Source: Spirochaeta isovalerica
GTDB taxonomy: Bacteria > Spirochaetota > Spirochaetia > DSM-2461
Assembly (NCBI RefSeq): GCF_014207565.1
Contig: NZ_JACHGJ010000003.1
Location: 47,851 to 111,850, forward strand
Reading direction: 5' to 3'
Length of the DNA: 64,000 bases
The notes below the pieces were generated by a model. It was given only the letters and a program-made list of their open reading frames with translations, was not told the origin of the DNA and ran no database searches. Positions 23,063 to 31,620 of the stretch are shown one piece after another (within the stretch, counting starts at the first letter, position 1; each line of letters starts with the position of its first letter). A program made the translations under genes and the position numbers.

Positions 23063-25272
23063 AATCCTTTCAAGTCGAAGCTTACTGTTATTCCTTCTTC
23101 CAGATAAACAGCCGATTCTCTAAGATCCTTTCCAACGGGGATAATAATGACAATTTCTCTGCTTTCCCGGGCTCCGGAGATCGTCAGCTCTTTCCCTTCC
23201 AGAGATATTTCGAGTCTTTCGCCCTCGCCCTCTCTGTATTTTTCCGACCATCCGTCATCGCTGAATATGGTCGCCGAGCTTTTTCCCGTTCCGGGATAGA
23301 TAAAGAGAGCCTCCCGTCCTTTATCGTTCATGGCAATGACAGATCCCTCTCTTGCAAATACGGGCATCTGCGAAAGACCGAAGGGTTCCTCATGCCAGCC
23401 TCCCTCTCTTTCTGACAGGTCGAATAGATTGAGCCAGTTTCCTTCGGGCAGATAGTATTTCCGGCTTTTCTCCTTTGACGCGGCGGCTGTAACCGGGGCC
23501 ACCAGCAGGCTGTCTCCGAAAAAGTACTCATCTTCGATTCTCCAGGCTTCCCCGTCCCCGGGATATTCCGCAAAGAGGGGGCGCATCATCGGTATTCCCG
23601 AGACAGCTGTTTGCCAGGCCGATGAGTAAATGTAGGGGAGCAGACGGTAGCGCCAGTCAATTAGGCCGGAAATAAGGGATTCCGCCTCTTCTCCGCGGCT
23701 CCACGGTTCTCTCGGTCCTGTTCCGTGGGCGCGGAATACCGGAGAGAAAAGTCCAAACTGATACCATCGCACCAGCAGCTCAGGGTCCGGTTCTCCTGTA
23801 AAGCCGCCCACATCGCTTCCCCAGTAGGAAAAACCCGTAAGGGAAGCATTGAGACCGAGGGGAATCTCATCAGCCAGTCCTTCAAAGCTCGCCGGGACAT
23901 CGCCCGACCAGTTGGAAACTCCGTATCCGGCGCTTCCCGTATAGCCGCTGCGGCTCAGAATGAAAAGCCTTTCATCGGGATATTCCTCTTTCATGGATCG
24001 GTAGATCATTTCCGACCAGGCCCTGTTATAGTAGTTGTGGAACTCATGTTCCTGCAGCCCGTTCATCCTGACTGTCCGCGGCACATTCTCCGGTTCTCCC
24101 AGATCGGTCCAGAAACCGTCTATTCCCTGTTCTCTCATGCGGATGTACTGCGAACCCCAGAACTCATCGGCATAATCCGCAAAGGGATTCATAATCGATC
24201 CGTCTGCAGAATCGAAACACCACCAGTCCTTCCAGCGCACAGGCTGACCTTCGCTGTTCGTCCCCAGCAAGCCCTGATCGGCCATGACTGAATAGTTCGG
24301 AGAATCGGATGTCACATAAGGCTCGCTGATAGTGATCAGCTTGATATCCCTCTCTTCCAGATAGCTGTCCAGCGCTGCCGGATCGGGCCAGTTTTCTTTA
24401 TCCCAGTCCAGATCCCCCATATGTTTGAACCAGTAGAGATCCAGAACCACAGCGCTGAGGGGAATTTCCCGCTTTTCGAAATCATCGACCAGATCGATAA
24501 CTTCCTGCTGGTTCCTGTAGCCGTATCTGGATTGAATAAACCCGTAAGCCCAGCGCGGGAGGAGGTTTTGGGAAGAGCTGAATCGGTAGAAATCCGAAAC
24601 GGCCTGTTCCGGAGTGTCCGCATAACGGTAGATAAACTCAAGCCTTTTTGAACCTGTCGCCGTCTCAAAAAGACCCGATTCCCTTGCGCCGAACCGAACT
24701 GTGTCGTAAACATGGCTGTTGTAGTAAAAACTGTCTCCGCCGCTCGAGTAAATCTGGGGAATGAACATATAGGTCTGATCGCCGTATTGCGGATAGTGAT
24801 AGAGGGAATAGCTGTCATTCCCCTTTATAATGGATTTGGAGGACTGGCCCATTCCGTACATGAGCTCCCCTTCGCCGGTCTGTTTTTCTTCCAGAAGTCT
24901 CTTGCCGCTTAATCTGAAAACCGAGGAGAACAGGAACAGGTCATTTCTGTAGATTTGGAATTCTTCATCTGTTTTGTAAATCCTGTATTGTCCCGATGCA
25001 TAGAACTTCTTCCCCTCATCATCTTTCTCTTCTCGAAAGGGGAGTGTACTGCCATTCGCCCGGAGGAAGAACCGTTTCTCTGCCGAACTCTCTTCAGTCG
25101 CCGAGGCCGATACGGTCAGAAAGCCTTCATCGGTTACGCTTATCCCTACCGAAATGGTGTCGCTGACATAAAGAAGCTCATTGTCATCGATTGAGAATCC
25201 CGACTTATCGGAAGATTCACAGGAGACGAAGAGCATAAGAGCGATAAATGAAGAAATCAGATATTTTTGCAT
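23059..25272 (-). CDS. GH31 alpha-glycosidase, lipoprotein
   Basis: A 737-residue protein with a lipoprotein signal (MQKYLISSFIALMLFVSC, lipobox at 15-18). It is therefore an envelope-anchored glycosidase, unlike most cytoplasmic GH31 enzymes. About 30-210 is the N-terminal beta sandwich (YGMGQSSKSIIKGNDSYSLYHYPQYG). About 230-560 is the barrel, with ALVVLDLYWFKHMGDLDWD, the nucleophile region GFWTDLGEPE (Asp) and the acid/base region SRSGYTGSAGYGVSNWSGDV (Asp). FRAHGT and LPYIYS follow. Substrates in this family include alpha-glucosides, alpha-xylosides and alpha-galactosides; the DLGEPE variant does not decide between them. A LacI-type palindrome lies 47-62 bases upstream of the start. Confidence 0.88.
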   Translation of the reverse strand: MQKYLISSFIALMLFVSCESSDKSGFSIDDNELLYVSDTISVGISVTDEGFLTVSASATEESSAEKRFFLRANGSTLPFREEKDDEGKKFYASGQYRIYKTDEEFQIYRNDLFLFSSVFRLSGKRLLEEKQTGEGELMYGMGQSSKSIIKGNDSYSLYHYPQYGDQTYMFIPQIYSSGGDSFYYNSHVYDTVRFGARESGLFETATGSKRLEFIYRYADTPEQAVSDFYRFSSSQNLLPRWAYGFIQSRYGYRNQQEVIDLVDDFEKREIPLSAVVLDLYWFKHMGDLDWDKENWPDPAALDSYLEERDIKLITISEPYVTSDSPNYSVMADQGLLGTNSEGQPVRWKDWWCFDSADGSIMNPFADYADEFWGSQYIRMREQGIDGFWTDLGEPENVPRTVRMNGLQEHEFHNYYNRAWSEMIYRSMKEEYPDERLFILSRSGYTGSAGYGVSNWSGDVPASFEGLADEIPLGLNASLTGFSYWGSDVGGFTGEPDPELLVRWYQFGLFSPVFRAHGTGPREPWSRGEEAESLISGLIDWRYRLLPYIYSSAWQTAVSGIPMMRPLFAEYPGDGEAWRIEDEYFFGDSLLVAPVTAAASKEKSRKYYLPEGNWLNLFDLSEREGGWHEEPFGLSQMPVFAREGSVIAMNDKGREALFIYPGTGKSSATIFSDDGWSEKYREGEGERLEISLEGKELTISGARESREIVIIIPVGKDLRESAVYLEEGITVSFDLKGF

Positions 25273-25318
25273 GAATAAAACCTCCGGTCACGAATATTGT
25301 AACGATGGCATATATTTG

Positions 25319-25334
25319 ATGCAAGCGTTTGCAT
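25319..25334. promoter_or_regulatory. LacI/GalR-type operator upstream of the GH31 gene
   Basis: ATGCAAGCGTTTGCAT is a 16-bp palindrome with the central CG typical of LacI-family operators; one symmetric pair differs. It lies 47-62 bases upstream of the GH31 start, where it could block the promoter. No LacI-family gene is in this window, so the regulator must be elsewhere. Confidence 0.65.
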
Positions 25335-25392
25335 GGGGCTTTTCAGTTTGATATAAATCTTTCACAGCAACTTTTCTTGCTATAAAGATCGC

Positions 25393-25653
25393 TTATTCTT
25401 CTGTTTCTGAATCGGCTAGCAGGCGGAGAATATGATCTATCAGATTGAGCCCTCCCTCCGCGCCATGTCCTGGAATGAAGGTCTGGACGGGAAACCGGTT
25501 ATAATCGAATAAATAAGATTCAGGGAGCAATGTCTCCGGGACGGGATGTCCACGGCTCCGGCAGATCTCTCCCGCTGATTCCAGTCGTTTGACAGAATAT
25601 GGGGGATAAGAGAAAAATAAAACCTGTAATAAAGAGAGGGCGCAAGGATTCCA
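25393..25653 (-). pseudogene. Start-less open frame with coding character (probable gene remnant)
   Basis: In the 438-base gap between two divergent genes, one minus-strand frame stays open for 86 codons up to TAA at 25393-25395, with no ATG or GTG. The last 60 or so residues look like real protein: ESAGEICRSRGHPVPE, then ESYLFDYNRFPVQTFIPGHG, AEGGLNLIDHILRLLAD and an acidic end. The amphipathic closing helix and PGHG turn suggest the C-terminus of an enzyme, but I do not recognise the family. The upstream part (before about 25600) is hydrophobic nonsense, as expected where the gene was cut. The rest of the gap holds the GH31 operator and the promoters. Confidence 0.4.
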
Positions 25654-25710
25654 TTAGTTCATTATAGAGCATATCTTGCACCGGAGCCGGCCAATTATTA
25701 AAATGGGTAT

Positions 25711-27207
25711 ATGAGCTCTTTAAATAGAATCATTATTTTTGCTTCTCTTGCCGGATTGCTGATTTCCTGCAAATCTCAGATCCTGCCGGAGGACTCTTCC
25801 ATCGAATATGCCGGACCTCCGCAGTTCATTCAATCCGGAGGCAATACATATTATATAGATCCCTCGACAGGTAACGATTCCAATAGCGGATTGGACCCTG
25901 CAGCGGCTTTTGCAAGTTTTGATCCTGTCAATACTCATACAGTTCCGGCGGGAACGACAATTCTTCTCAAAAGAGGGGAGGTCTTTAAGGGGCCTTTGCA
26001 TCCCGGCAGCGGCGAAAAGGGAAACTATATAAGATACGGCGCATACGGTGTCGGAGAAAAACCTCTTATCACCGGTGCGGATGAACTGACATCGGGAGGC
26101 TCATGGATCGATCAGGGAGCCGGACTCTGGACCTGGTCTGTCCCTTTTGCAGTCGATATCGGTCAGATTTATTTTAACGGCGATGCCGCGACGGGAAGCA
26201 AAAAATGGTCTTCCGCAGAGCTCGGTTCCGATGGCGATTTCTTTTTCGACAGGGCTTCAGGACTCCTGACCCTCTATTCATCAGCCGACCCTCTTTCCGC
26301 CTACTCATCCATTCTGGCGGCCAGGACCGAGCATATCATCAATTTCAGCGGCAGCTCCTATGTCCTGTTTGAAGACCTTTCTCTTCGCTACGGCGGGGCG
26401 CACGGCTTCGGCGGAGGGAACACCGATCATCTGATCATTCAGGATTGCGATTTCGCTTATATCGGCGGAGGATGGCTTGACGGAGCGGGGGAAACGGTCC
26501 GGTACGGCAACGGAATCGAGTTCTGGGGCAACGCTTCCAATCATCTTGTCCAACGCAATACTTTTACCGAGATTTACGACACCGCTTTGACAAATCAGAA
26601 TCACACGAATCAGTCTGTCCAGCATAATATCTATTATATGAACAATATAATCTCCCGCTGCGGACTGGCATCTTTCGAAGTCTGGAACAGGCCCTCATCA
26701 TCGCAGACGGCCCATATTTATTTTATCCACAATACATCTTATAACCCCGGGTACGGCTGGGGTGCCGAAAGACCCGATCGTAATCACTTTCATATCGCTC
26801 TTTTTTATCATGAAGCGGAAACCGACCAAATCGTGATAAAAGGGAACATATTTTATACATCCTCCATTCCTTCCGGATCGGATTACAATTTTCTTCTCTT
26901 CGATGAAAATCCCGCAGGCTGGTTTTCCGAAATCCTGCTGGAATCAAATCTCTGGCACGCACCGGCCGGACCTGCTTTCGGAATAAACTACATACTGTAC
27001 GATAACCTGTCTGAATTCGCCGCAGCTACGGGGAAAGGCGCCGGCGGCTTATGGGGGGAGCCTCTTTTTACGGATAGTTCCACAGGCGATTTTTCTCTGG
27101 CGGAAGGGTCCCCCGGAAAAAATCTGGTCCCGGAAACCGAATTCAGGACAAGCGATTTTTTCGGAAATCCTCTTTCCCTGTCCGCTTCAGCCGGAGCCGT
27201 CCAGTGA
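25711..27207 (+). CDS. Lipoprotein with parallel beta-helix fold
   Basis: A 498-residue protein. The signal ends in the lipobox LLISC (about 16-20). The mature part opens with YYIDPSTGNDSNSGLDPAAAFASFDPVN, the entry motif of right-handed parallel beta-helix proteins related to polysaccharide lyases and glycoside hydrolases. It then shows coil repeats (HIINFSGSSYVLFEDLSLRYGGAHG, HLIIQDCDFAYIGGG, HLVQRNTFTEIYDTAL, YYMNNIISRCG). It is probably a surface enzyme or binding protein for a polysaccharide; the catalytic residues are not clear. The GTG start of the Crp-type regulator overlaps its stop codon by four bases, so the two are coupled. Confidence 0.78.
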   Translation: MSSLNRIIIFASLAGLLISCKSQILPEDSSIEYAGPPQFIQSGGNTYYIDPSTGNDSNSGLDPAAAFASFDPVNTHTVPAGTTILLKRGEVFKGPLHPGSGEKGNYIRYGAYGVGEKPLITGADELTSGGSWIDQGAGLWTWSVPFAVDIGQIYFNGDAATGSKKWSSAELGSDGDFFFDRASGLLTLYSSADPLSAYSSILAARTEHIINFSGSSYVLFEDLSLRYGGAHGFGGGNTDHLIIQDCDFAYIGGGWLDGAGETVRYGNGIEFWGNASNHLVQRNTFTEIYDTALTNQNHTNQSVQHNIYYMNNIISRCGLASFEVWNRPSSSQTAHIYFIHNTSYNPGYGWGAERPDRNHFHIALFYHEAETDQIVIKGNIFYTSSIPSGSDYNFLLFDENPAGWFSEILLESNLWHAPAGPAFGINYILYDNLSEFAAATGKGAGGLWGEPLFTDSSTGDFSLAEGSPGKNLVPETEFRTSDFFGNPLSLSASAGAVQ

Positions 27208-27794
27208 ATGGCAGCCTTGAATCGTTTATAAAAGACATGATGCCGGAAATATCTGCCGATCAGTTGAAATCGCTTGCGGACGCCTTGACGGTTGTCGAAC
27301 ATTCCCGGGGAACACTCCTTGTCAGACAGGGAGACATAGCGGAAGACTGCTTCTTCGTTCTGAAAGGATGTCTGAGGCTCTTTCATGTTGATGAAGAGGG
27401 GAGCGAGCACACGGCCGAACTGTATACGGAACTCCAGTCGCTGACAATTTTCGAAAGCTACAAAGAGGGAAAGCCTTCACCTTATTCGGTAGAATGCGTG
27501 GAGGATACCCTGCTTCTTGAAGGGGATCTGGAGAATGAAGAGGAGATGAATAGAAAATTCCCCTTCCTTCAGGATATCGTCCGGTCAGCTCTGGAATCCA
27601 ATTTGTCTTCTGGTCAGATGGATATGGCTCTTTTCCGGGCTTCCAGTCCCGAGCGGCGCTATCTCCAGCTCCTGGAAAAACGCCCCGGCCTGGCCGGCCG
27701 TGTGCCGCAGCATCAGCTTGCCAGCTACCTGGGGATAACGCCCGAATCATTGAGCCGGCTCAAGAAACGGCTTTACGACCGGAAAAAGCAATGA
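27204..27794 (+). CDS. Crp/Fnr-family transcriptional regulator
   Basis: A 196-residue protein. About 15-120 is the cyclic-nucleotide-binding-type beta roll (RGTLLVRQGDIAEDCFFVLKGCLRLFHVDEEGSEHTAEL). About 145-195 is the HTH_Crp domain (RYLQLLEKRPGLAGRVPQHQLASYLGITPESLSRLKKRL). There is no N-terminal cysteine cluster, and the cAMP-binding Arg/Glu set is not apparent, so it is neither a classical Fnr nor a clear Crp. It resembles the small regulators common in Bacteroidetes and spirochaetes. It starts with GTG in a GTGA overlap with the beta-helix gene. The 3' end overlaps the convergent membrane gene by 35 bases. Confidence 0.85.
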   Translation: MNGSLESFIKDMMPEISADQLKSLADALTVVEHSRGTLLVRQGDIAEDCFFVLKGCLRLFHVDEEGSEHTAELYTELQSLTIFESYKEGKPSPYSVECVEDTLLLEGDLENEEEMNRKFPFLQDIVRSALESNLSSGQMDMALFRASSPERRYLQLLEKRPGLAGRVPQHQLASYLGITPESLSRLKKRLYDRKKQ

Positions 27795-28443
27795 TAAGCA
27801 GCCACAGTGCCAGCAGTAATTCAGCCGAGGCCATGGGAACGGAAAGAATCTTTTCCAGAAGAACCGCCATGGTTTCAAATTGCGGTCCGCTGTTATAAAG
27901 CATGTGAATCAGGCTGTAGGCCGGTCCGGCGATAATAAGAAGAATAGACAGAAAAAGGGGAACAAACCGGCTTTTGAATGCCAGAACGGCCAGCAGCGTC
28001 AGATGAACTCCGAAAACAATCAGGCCGATCGACCATATCCGGCTGAAGAGACTCATGTTTTCATAGGCGACTTCCGGGTTTAAAGACCTTAGAAGAAAGA
28101 TGATGGCTGTTGCCAGAAGGGCACTGTAGATCAGCCGGAGAAGAGCGGCGCTTAGACTCAGTCCTCTTCCTGCCGGTTTGAAGAAACTGTACAGTTTTAC
28201 CGAAACGATAATATCGGTGAGAAGGATCACAACCCAGAGGGCAATTTCCGCCTGAAGAAGGGCGGGGTTCGATTGAACGGCCAGGCCGGTCGCTTCGCTG
28301 TCGCCGGAAATAAACAGCTGCCCGTGAATGGCTCCATAGGCAATCCCGGCAGATACAGCCATGATTATAAGACTGATTCCTGTCCATAGTGCCGCTCTCT
28401 TCTGCCCGTTATCAAAAATATATTTCTGTTTATTCGATTTCAT
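27760..28443 (-). CDS. DUF4386-type integral membrane protein
   Basis: I start at the ATG at 28443, which has AGGAG eleven to fifteen bases upstream; a frame from 28506 would add 21 atypical residues. The product is 227 residues with six hydrophobic helices: ALWTGISLIIMAVSAGIAYGAIHG, LLQAEIALWVVILLTDIIVSVKLY, LSAALLRLIYSALLATAIIFLL, IGLIVFGVHLTLLAVLAF, PLFLSILLIIAGPAYSLIHML and ASAELLLALWLLIIAFSG. This is the DUF4386 family; its function is unknown. The 3' end overlaps the convergent regulator by 35 bases. Confidence 0.72.
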   Translation of the reverse strand: MKSNKQKYIFDNGQKRAALWTGISLIIMAVSAGIAYGAIHGQLFISGDSEATGLAVQSNPALLQAEIALWVVILLTDIIVSVKLYSFFKPAGRGLSLSAALLRLIYSALLATAIIFLLRSLNPEVAYENMSLFSRIWSIGLIVFGVHLTLLAVLAFKSRFVPLFLSILLIIAGPAYSLIHMLYNSGPQFETMAVLLEKILSVPMASAELLLALWLLIIAFSGRKAVS

Positions 28444-28501
28444 GTTAAACACTCCTGTTTTTCTCAATGTTGAGTTCAATATACAGGATTGAAAATGTAA
28501 C

Positions 28502-28531
28502 GGCATTGACGAAAGTTAAGAATGCCTTTTT
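28502..28531 (+). terminator. Hairpin with T-run in the leader of the S1-like gene
   Basis: GGCATT (28502-28507) pairs with AATGCC (28521-28526), with a 13-base loop and TTTTT after it. It lies about 86 bases before the S1-like start and far from any upstream plus-strand stop. It could be an attenuator or a weak leftover terminator. Confidence 0.35.
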
Positions 28532-28616
28532 CCAGTCAATTGATGTAATCCTCAGGAAAAGGTATGCTTATGGTCGCACATCTTTTTTTGTTAAATAATC
28601 GGGAGGTTTTATATAT

Positions 28617-29762
28617 ATGGAAAATATGGAAAATGAAGATTTCGCGACGATGTTCGAGAACAGCTATTCCGACATGGAAACCCTTGAGCCGGGACAGCAG
28701 ATTGAGACGACAGTAATCTCAATTGCAGGAGAGACTGTCTTTCTCCAGCTCAGCGGGAAAAGCGAAGGTGTTCTGGATGCGGGCGAGGTTACAGACAAAG
28801 AGGGGAATCTCACAGTACAAGAAGGCGATCCCATTACAGCTTACTTTCTCTCTTCCCGCAATGGCGAGATGCGTTTCACCACAAAAATCAGCGGTGAAGA
28901 GGCCAATGACGAAGTCCTTGAAAACGCCTACCGCAACGCCATCCCCGTGGAAGGTCTGGTCCAGAAAGAGATCAAAGGCGGCTTCGAAGTTAAAATCGGT
29001 AACTCCAGAGCTTTCTGCCCCTATTCCCAGATGGGCCTTAAAAGGGTTGAAAATGCTGCTGAGTATGTAGGGCAGCACCTTACTTTCAAAATTACCGAAT
29101 TCGGAGAAAAAGGCCGGAATATTCTGGTTTCCAACAGAGTCATCCTCGAAGAGGAACGGCAGCAGCAGATCGAAGAGTTGAAAAAAGAACTCAAGAAGGG
29201 ATCAGTCATAAAAGCCACTGTTCTCTCTCTTCAGGATTTCGGGGCATTTGTCGATGTCCGCGGTTTCCAGGCCCTCCTACCCATTTCCGAGATCAGCCGG
29301 ACGAGAATCAACGATATTTCAGCCGTGCTTTCGGTAGGACAGGAGATAGAAGCGGCCATTATCAGCGTCGATTGGGAAAAAGAGCGTATGTCTGTTTCCA
29401 TGAAAGAGCTGATTGCCGATCCCTGGGATACGGCTGTCGATAAATACAGACCGGGTACCCGTCATGAAGGTAAAGTCGTGAGGATTACCGATTTCGGTGC
29501 TTTCGTGACTCTGGAGCCGGGTCTGGACGGATTGGTTCACGTTTCAGAGCTCAAAGGGGAATCGAGAGACAATCATCCCCGGGATATTGTCAAGAAAGGT
29601 CAGACTCTGGCCGTTGAAATCAATTCCGTTGATACGGACAGGAAAAGAATCTCTCTCAAACAGGTTTCTTCTCTGAAAGAGGATGAATCGGTTAAGAAAT
29701 ATATGGAGAGCGATTCCGACACTTACAACCCCTTTGCGGATTTCTTTAAAGATAAAAAGTAA
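28617..29762 (+). CDS. S1-domain RNA-binding protein (ribosomal S1-like, four S1 motifs)
   Basis: A 381-residue protein with four S1/OB domains: about 22-85 (GQQIETTVISIAGETVFLQLSGKSEG), 105-170 (VEGLVQKEIKGGFEVKIG), 190-262 (GSVIKATVLSLQDFGAFVDVRGFQALLPISEIS) and 278-350 (GTRHEGKVVRITDFGAFVTLEPGLDGLVHVSEL). E. coli S1 has six, so this is a short form of the type found in spirochaetes and some Firmicutes. An acidic N-terminus (MENMENEDFATMFEN) may be the ribosome-docking part. GGGAGG lies upstream of the ATG. It probably assists mRNA binding and translation initiation. The gene ends in a strong hairpin shared with the convergent hydrogenase operon. Confidence 0.85.
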   Translation: MENMENEDFATMFENSYSDMETLEPGQQIETTVISIAGETVFLQLSGKSEGVLDAGEVTDKEGNLTVQEGDPITAYFLSSRNGEMRFTTKISGEEANDEVLENAYRNAIPVEGLVQKEIKGGFEVKIGNSRAFCPYSQMGLKRVENAAEYVGQHLTFKITEFGEKGRNILVSNRVILEEERQQQIEELKKELKKGSVIKATVLSLQDFGAFVDVRGFQALLPISEISRTRINDISAVLSVGQEIEAAIISVDWEKERMSVSMKELIADPWDTAVDKYRPGTRHEGKVVRITDFGAFVTLEPGLDGLVHVSELKGESRDNHPRDIVKKGQTLAVEINSVDTDRKRISLKQVSSLKEDESVKKYMESDSDTYNPFADFFKDKK

Positions 29763-29783
29763 GACACTGTCCCTTTGAATCAG

Positions 29784-29839
29784 GGCTGTAAAAAAGCTTC
29801 CGGCACAAATCAGTGCCATGTCTTTTTTACAGCCTTTTT
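29784..29839. terminator. Bidirectional terminator with nested stem
   Basis: A perfect 13-bp stem (29784-29796 with 29822-29834), containing an inner GGCAC/GTGCC stem, is followed by TTTTT. The A6/T6 tracts inside the stem serve as U-runs on either strand. It lies exactly between the S1-like gene and the stop of the convergent hydrogenase gene. Confidence 0.85.
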
Positions 29840-31608
29840 CATTTGGAACGACGGACGTAACCGGTATGGAGCAGATGGTGAGATGTTTCGCTTCCCGGCT
29901 CCTTGAGAAAAACCCTGTACAGTTCCTGCAGTTCCGGATTCTCGTGGGATTTCCGCACGGACATGGCCATATCTTCCGAGTAAACCGCATCCATTCTCTT
30001 CTGCCGTATTTCAGGCGTTGTCGGAATCGGCTGTCCGCCTCCGCCCAGACATCCGCCCGGGCAGGCCATTATTTCAATAAAGTGGTAGAACGATTTTCCC
30101 TCATCGACGGATCTGAGCACTTTCCTGGCGTTCCCCAGGCCATGAGCCACGGCGACTTTTAGTTCAACATTGTTCAGGAATGACCACTCGCTGAGCGGAT
30201 TTTCGATCGTAATGGAAGCTTCTTTTACGCCGTCCATACCCCTGACCGGTGAAATATTCAGATCCTCGAAGGGGACGTCTCGGCCCGTTACGAGTTCGTA
30301 GGCCGTGCGCAGAGCGGCTTCCATAACTCCGCCCGTCGCTCCGAACAGAGCCGCGGCACCTGTGCTGCTGCCCAGAAGAGTGTCATAGGCTGAATCTGCC
30401 AGAGTCATGAATTCCAGTCCTGACTGTTCTATCATCAGGGCCAGTTCCCGCGTTGTCAGCACATAGTCCACATCCTGGTATCCGCTGTCCCGCATTTCCG
30501 GTCTCTGGGCTTCAAATTTTTTGGCCGTACAGGGCATAATCGAAACAACCACCAGCTTTGCCGGGTCGATTGAAGCCTGCTCGGCATAATAGGTTTTCGC
30601 CAGGGCTCCGAACATCTGCTGGGGAGATTTGCACGTCGACAGATTATTCAGCATATGGGGGAACTCATGCTCTATGTATTTGATCCATCCGGGGGAACAG
30701 GAGGTCAGCATGGGGAGCGGGATATTATCTCCATCGACCACTTTTTTCTTAAGTCTCGTCAACAGCTCCGTCCCTTCTTCAACGATGGTCAGATCGGCGG
30801 TGAAGTCCGTGTCGAAAACGGCATCGAAGCCGATTCTCTTCAACGCGGTGACCAGTTTCCCCGTTACTCTTTCTCCGGGAGCAAAGCCCAGGTATTCTCC
30901 AAGGGCAACCCTTACGGCCGGGGCTGTCTGTACCACAACCGTTTTCTCACCGTCATCGAGCGCTTCCCATACTTTTTCTATATAGCTGTTTTCCGTCAGC
31001 GCTCCGGTTGGGCACCGGTTGACGCACTGTCCGCAGTTGGTGCAGACGACCTGATCCAGAGGGTAATCCAGAAAAGTGGAAATACGCAGATCAGCACCGC
31101 GATTCACGACGGCCAGCGCCGAGACGCCCTGGATTTCCACGCATGTCCTGACACATCTCTGGCAGCGGATGCACTTGCTGTCGTCTTTATGAATAGCCGG
31201 AGAGGATATGTCCGGCAGATAGTTCTTTTTCAGATCAATAAAAGGATTTTCCGTCAATGCGTACTCCCTCGCAAGGTCCTGAAGCTCGCAATGGCTGTTT
31301 TTATAGCAGTGCAGACAGTCTGTATTGTGCTCCGAAATTAAGAGATTGATAATATCCTGCCTTGCTTTCCGCACTTTCCTCGAGTTCGTATGGACCACCA
31401 TACCCTCCAATGCATAGGTGCTGCAAGATGCCTGGAGAGTCCGCATCCCCTCAACTTCCACAAGGCATACTCTGCAGTTTCCGGCGAGACAGAGATCATC
31501 GTGATAGCAGAGGGTAGGGATTTTTATATTGATCATCCGGGCCGCTTTCAGCAGGGTTGTTTCTTCAGGCACTTCGAGGGTCCGATTGTCCATTGTAAAG
31601 GTAATCAT
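29839..31608 (-). CDS. hydA: [FeFe] hydrogenase catalytic subunit (HndD/HydA type)
   Basis: A 589-residue protein. An N-terminal 2Fe-2S ferredoxin domain (about 1-78, CYHDDLCLAGNCRVC … CST) is followed by a His-ligated 4Fe-4S motif (H…CLHCYKNSHC), two 4Fe-4S ferredoxin motifs (CIRCQRCVRTC, CTNCGQCVNRCP), and the H-cluster domain with its three signatures: TSCSPGW, MPCTAKKFE and EIMACPGGCLGGGGQP. All H-cluster cysteines are present. It is the H2-making/H2-oxidising subunit of a soluble NAD(P)-linked, probably electron-bifurcating enzyme. It is the last gene of a three-gene operon, 12 bases after the flavoprotein subunit. The maturases HydE, HydF and HydG are not in this window. Confidence 0.95.
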   Translation of the reverse strand: MITFTMDNRTLEVPEETTLLKAARMINIKIPTLCYHDDLCLAGNCRVCLVEVEGMRTLQASCSTYALEGMVVHTNSRKVRKARQDIINLLISEHNTDCLHCYKNSHCELQDLAREYALTENPFIDLKKNYLPDISSPAIHKDDSKCIRCQRCVRTCVEIQGVSALAVVNRGADLRISTFLDYPLDQVVCTNCGQCVNRCPTGALTENSYIEKVWEALDDGEKTVVVQTAPAVRVALGEYLGFAPGERVTGKLVTALKRIGFDAVFDTDFTADLTIVEEGTELLTRLKKKVVDGDNIPLPMLTSCSPGWIKYIEHEFPHMLNNLSTCKSPQQMFGALAKTYYAEQASIDPAKLVVVSIMPCTAKKFEAQRPEMRDSGYQDVDYVLTTRELALMIEQSGLEFMTLADSAYDTLLGSSTGAAALFGATGGVMEAALRTAYELVTGRDVPFEDLNISPVRGMDGVKEASITIENPLSEWSFLNNVELKVAVAHGLGNARKVLRSVDEGKSFYHFIEIMACPGGCLGGGGQPIPTTPEIRQKRMDAVYSEDMAMSVRKSHENPELQELYRVFLKEPGSETSHHLLHTGYVRRSK

Positions 31609-31620
31609 AATCGCTTTCTC

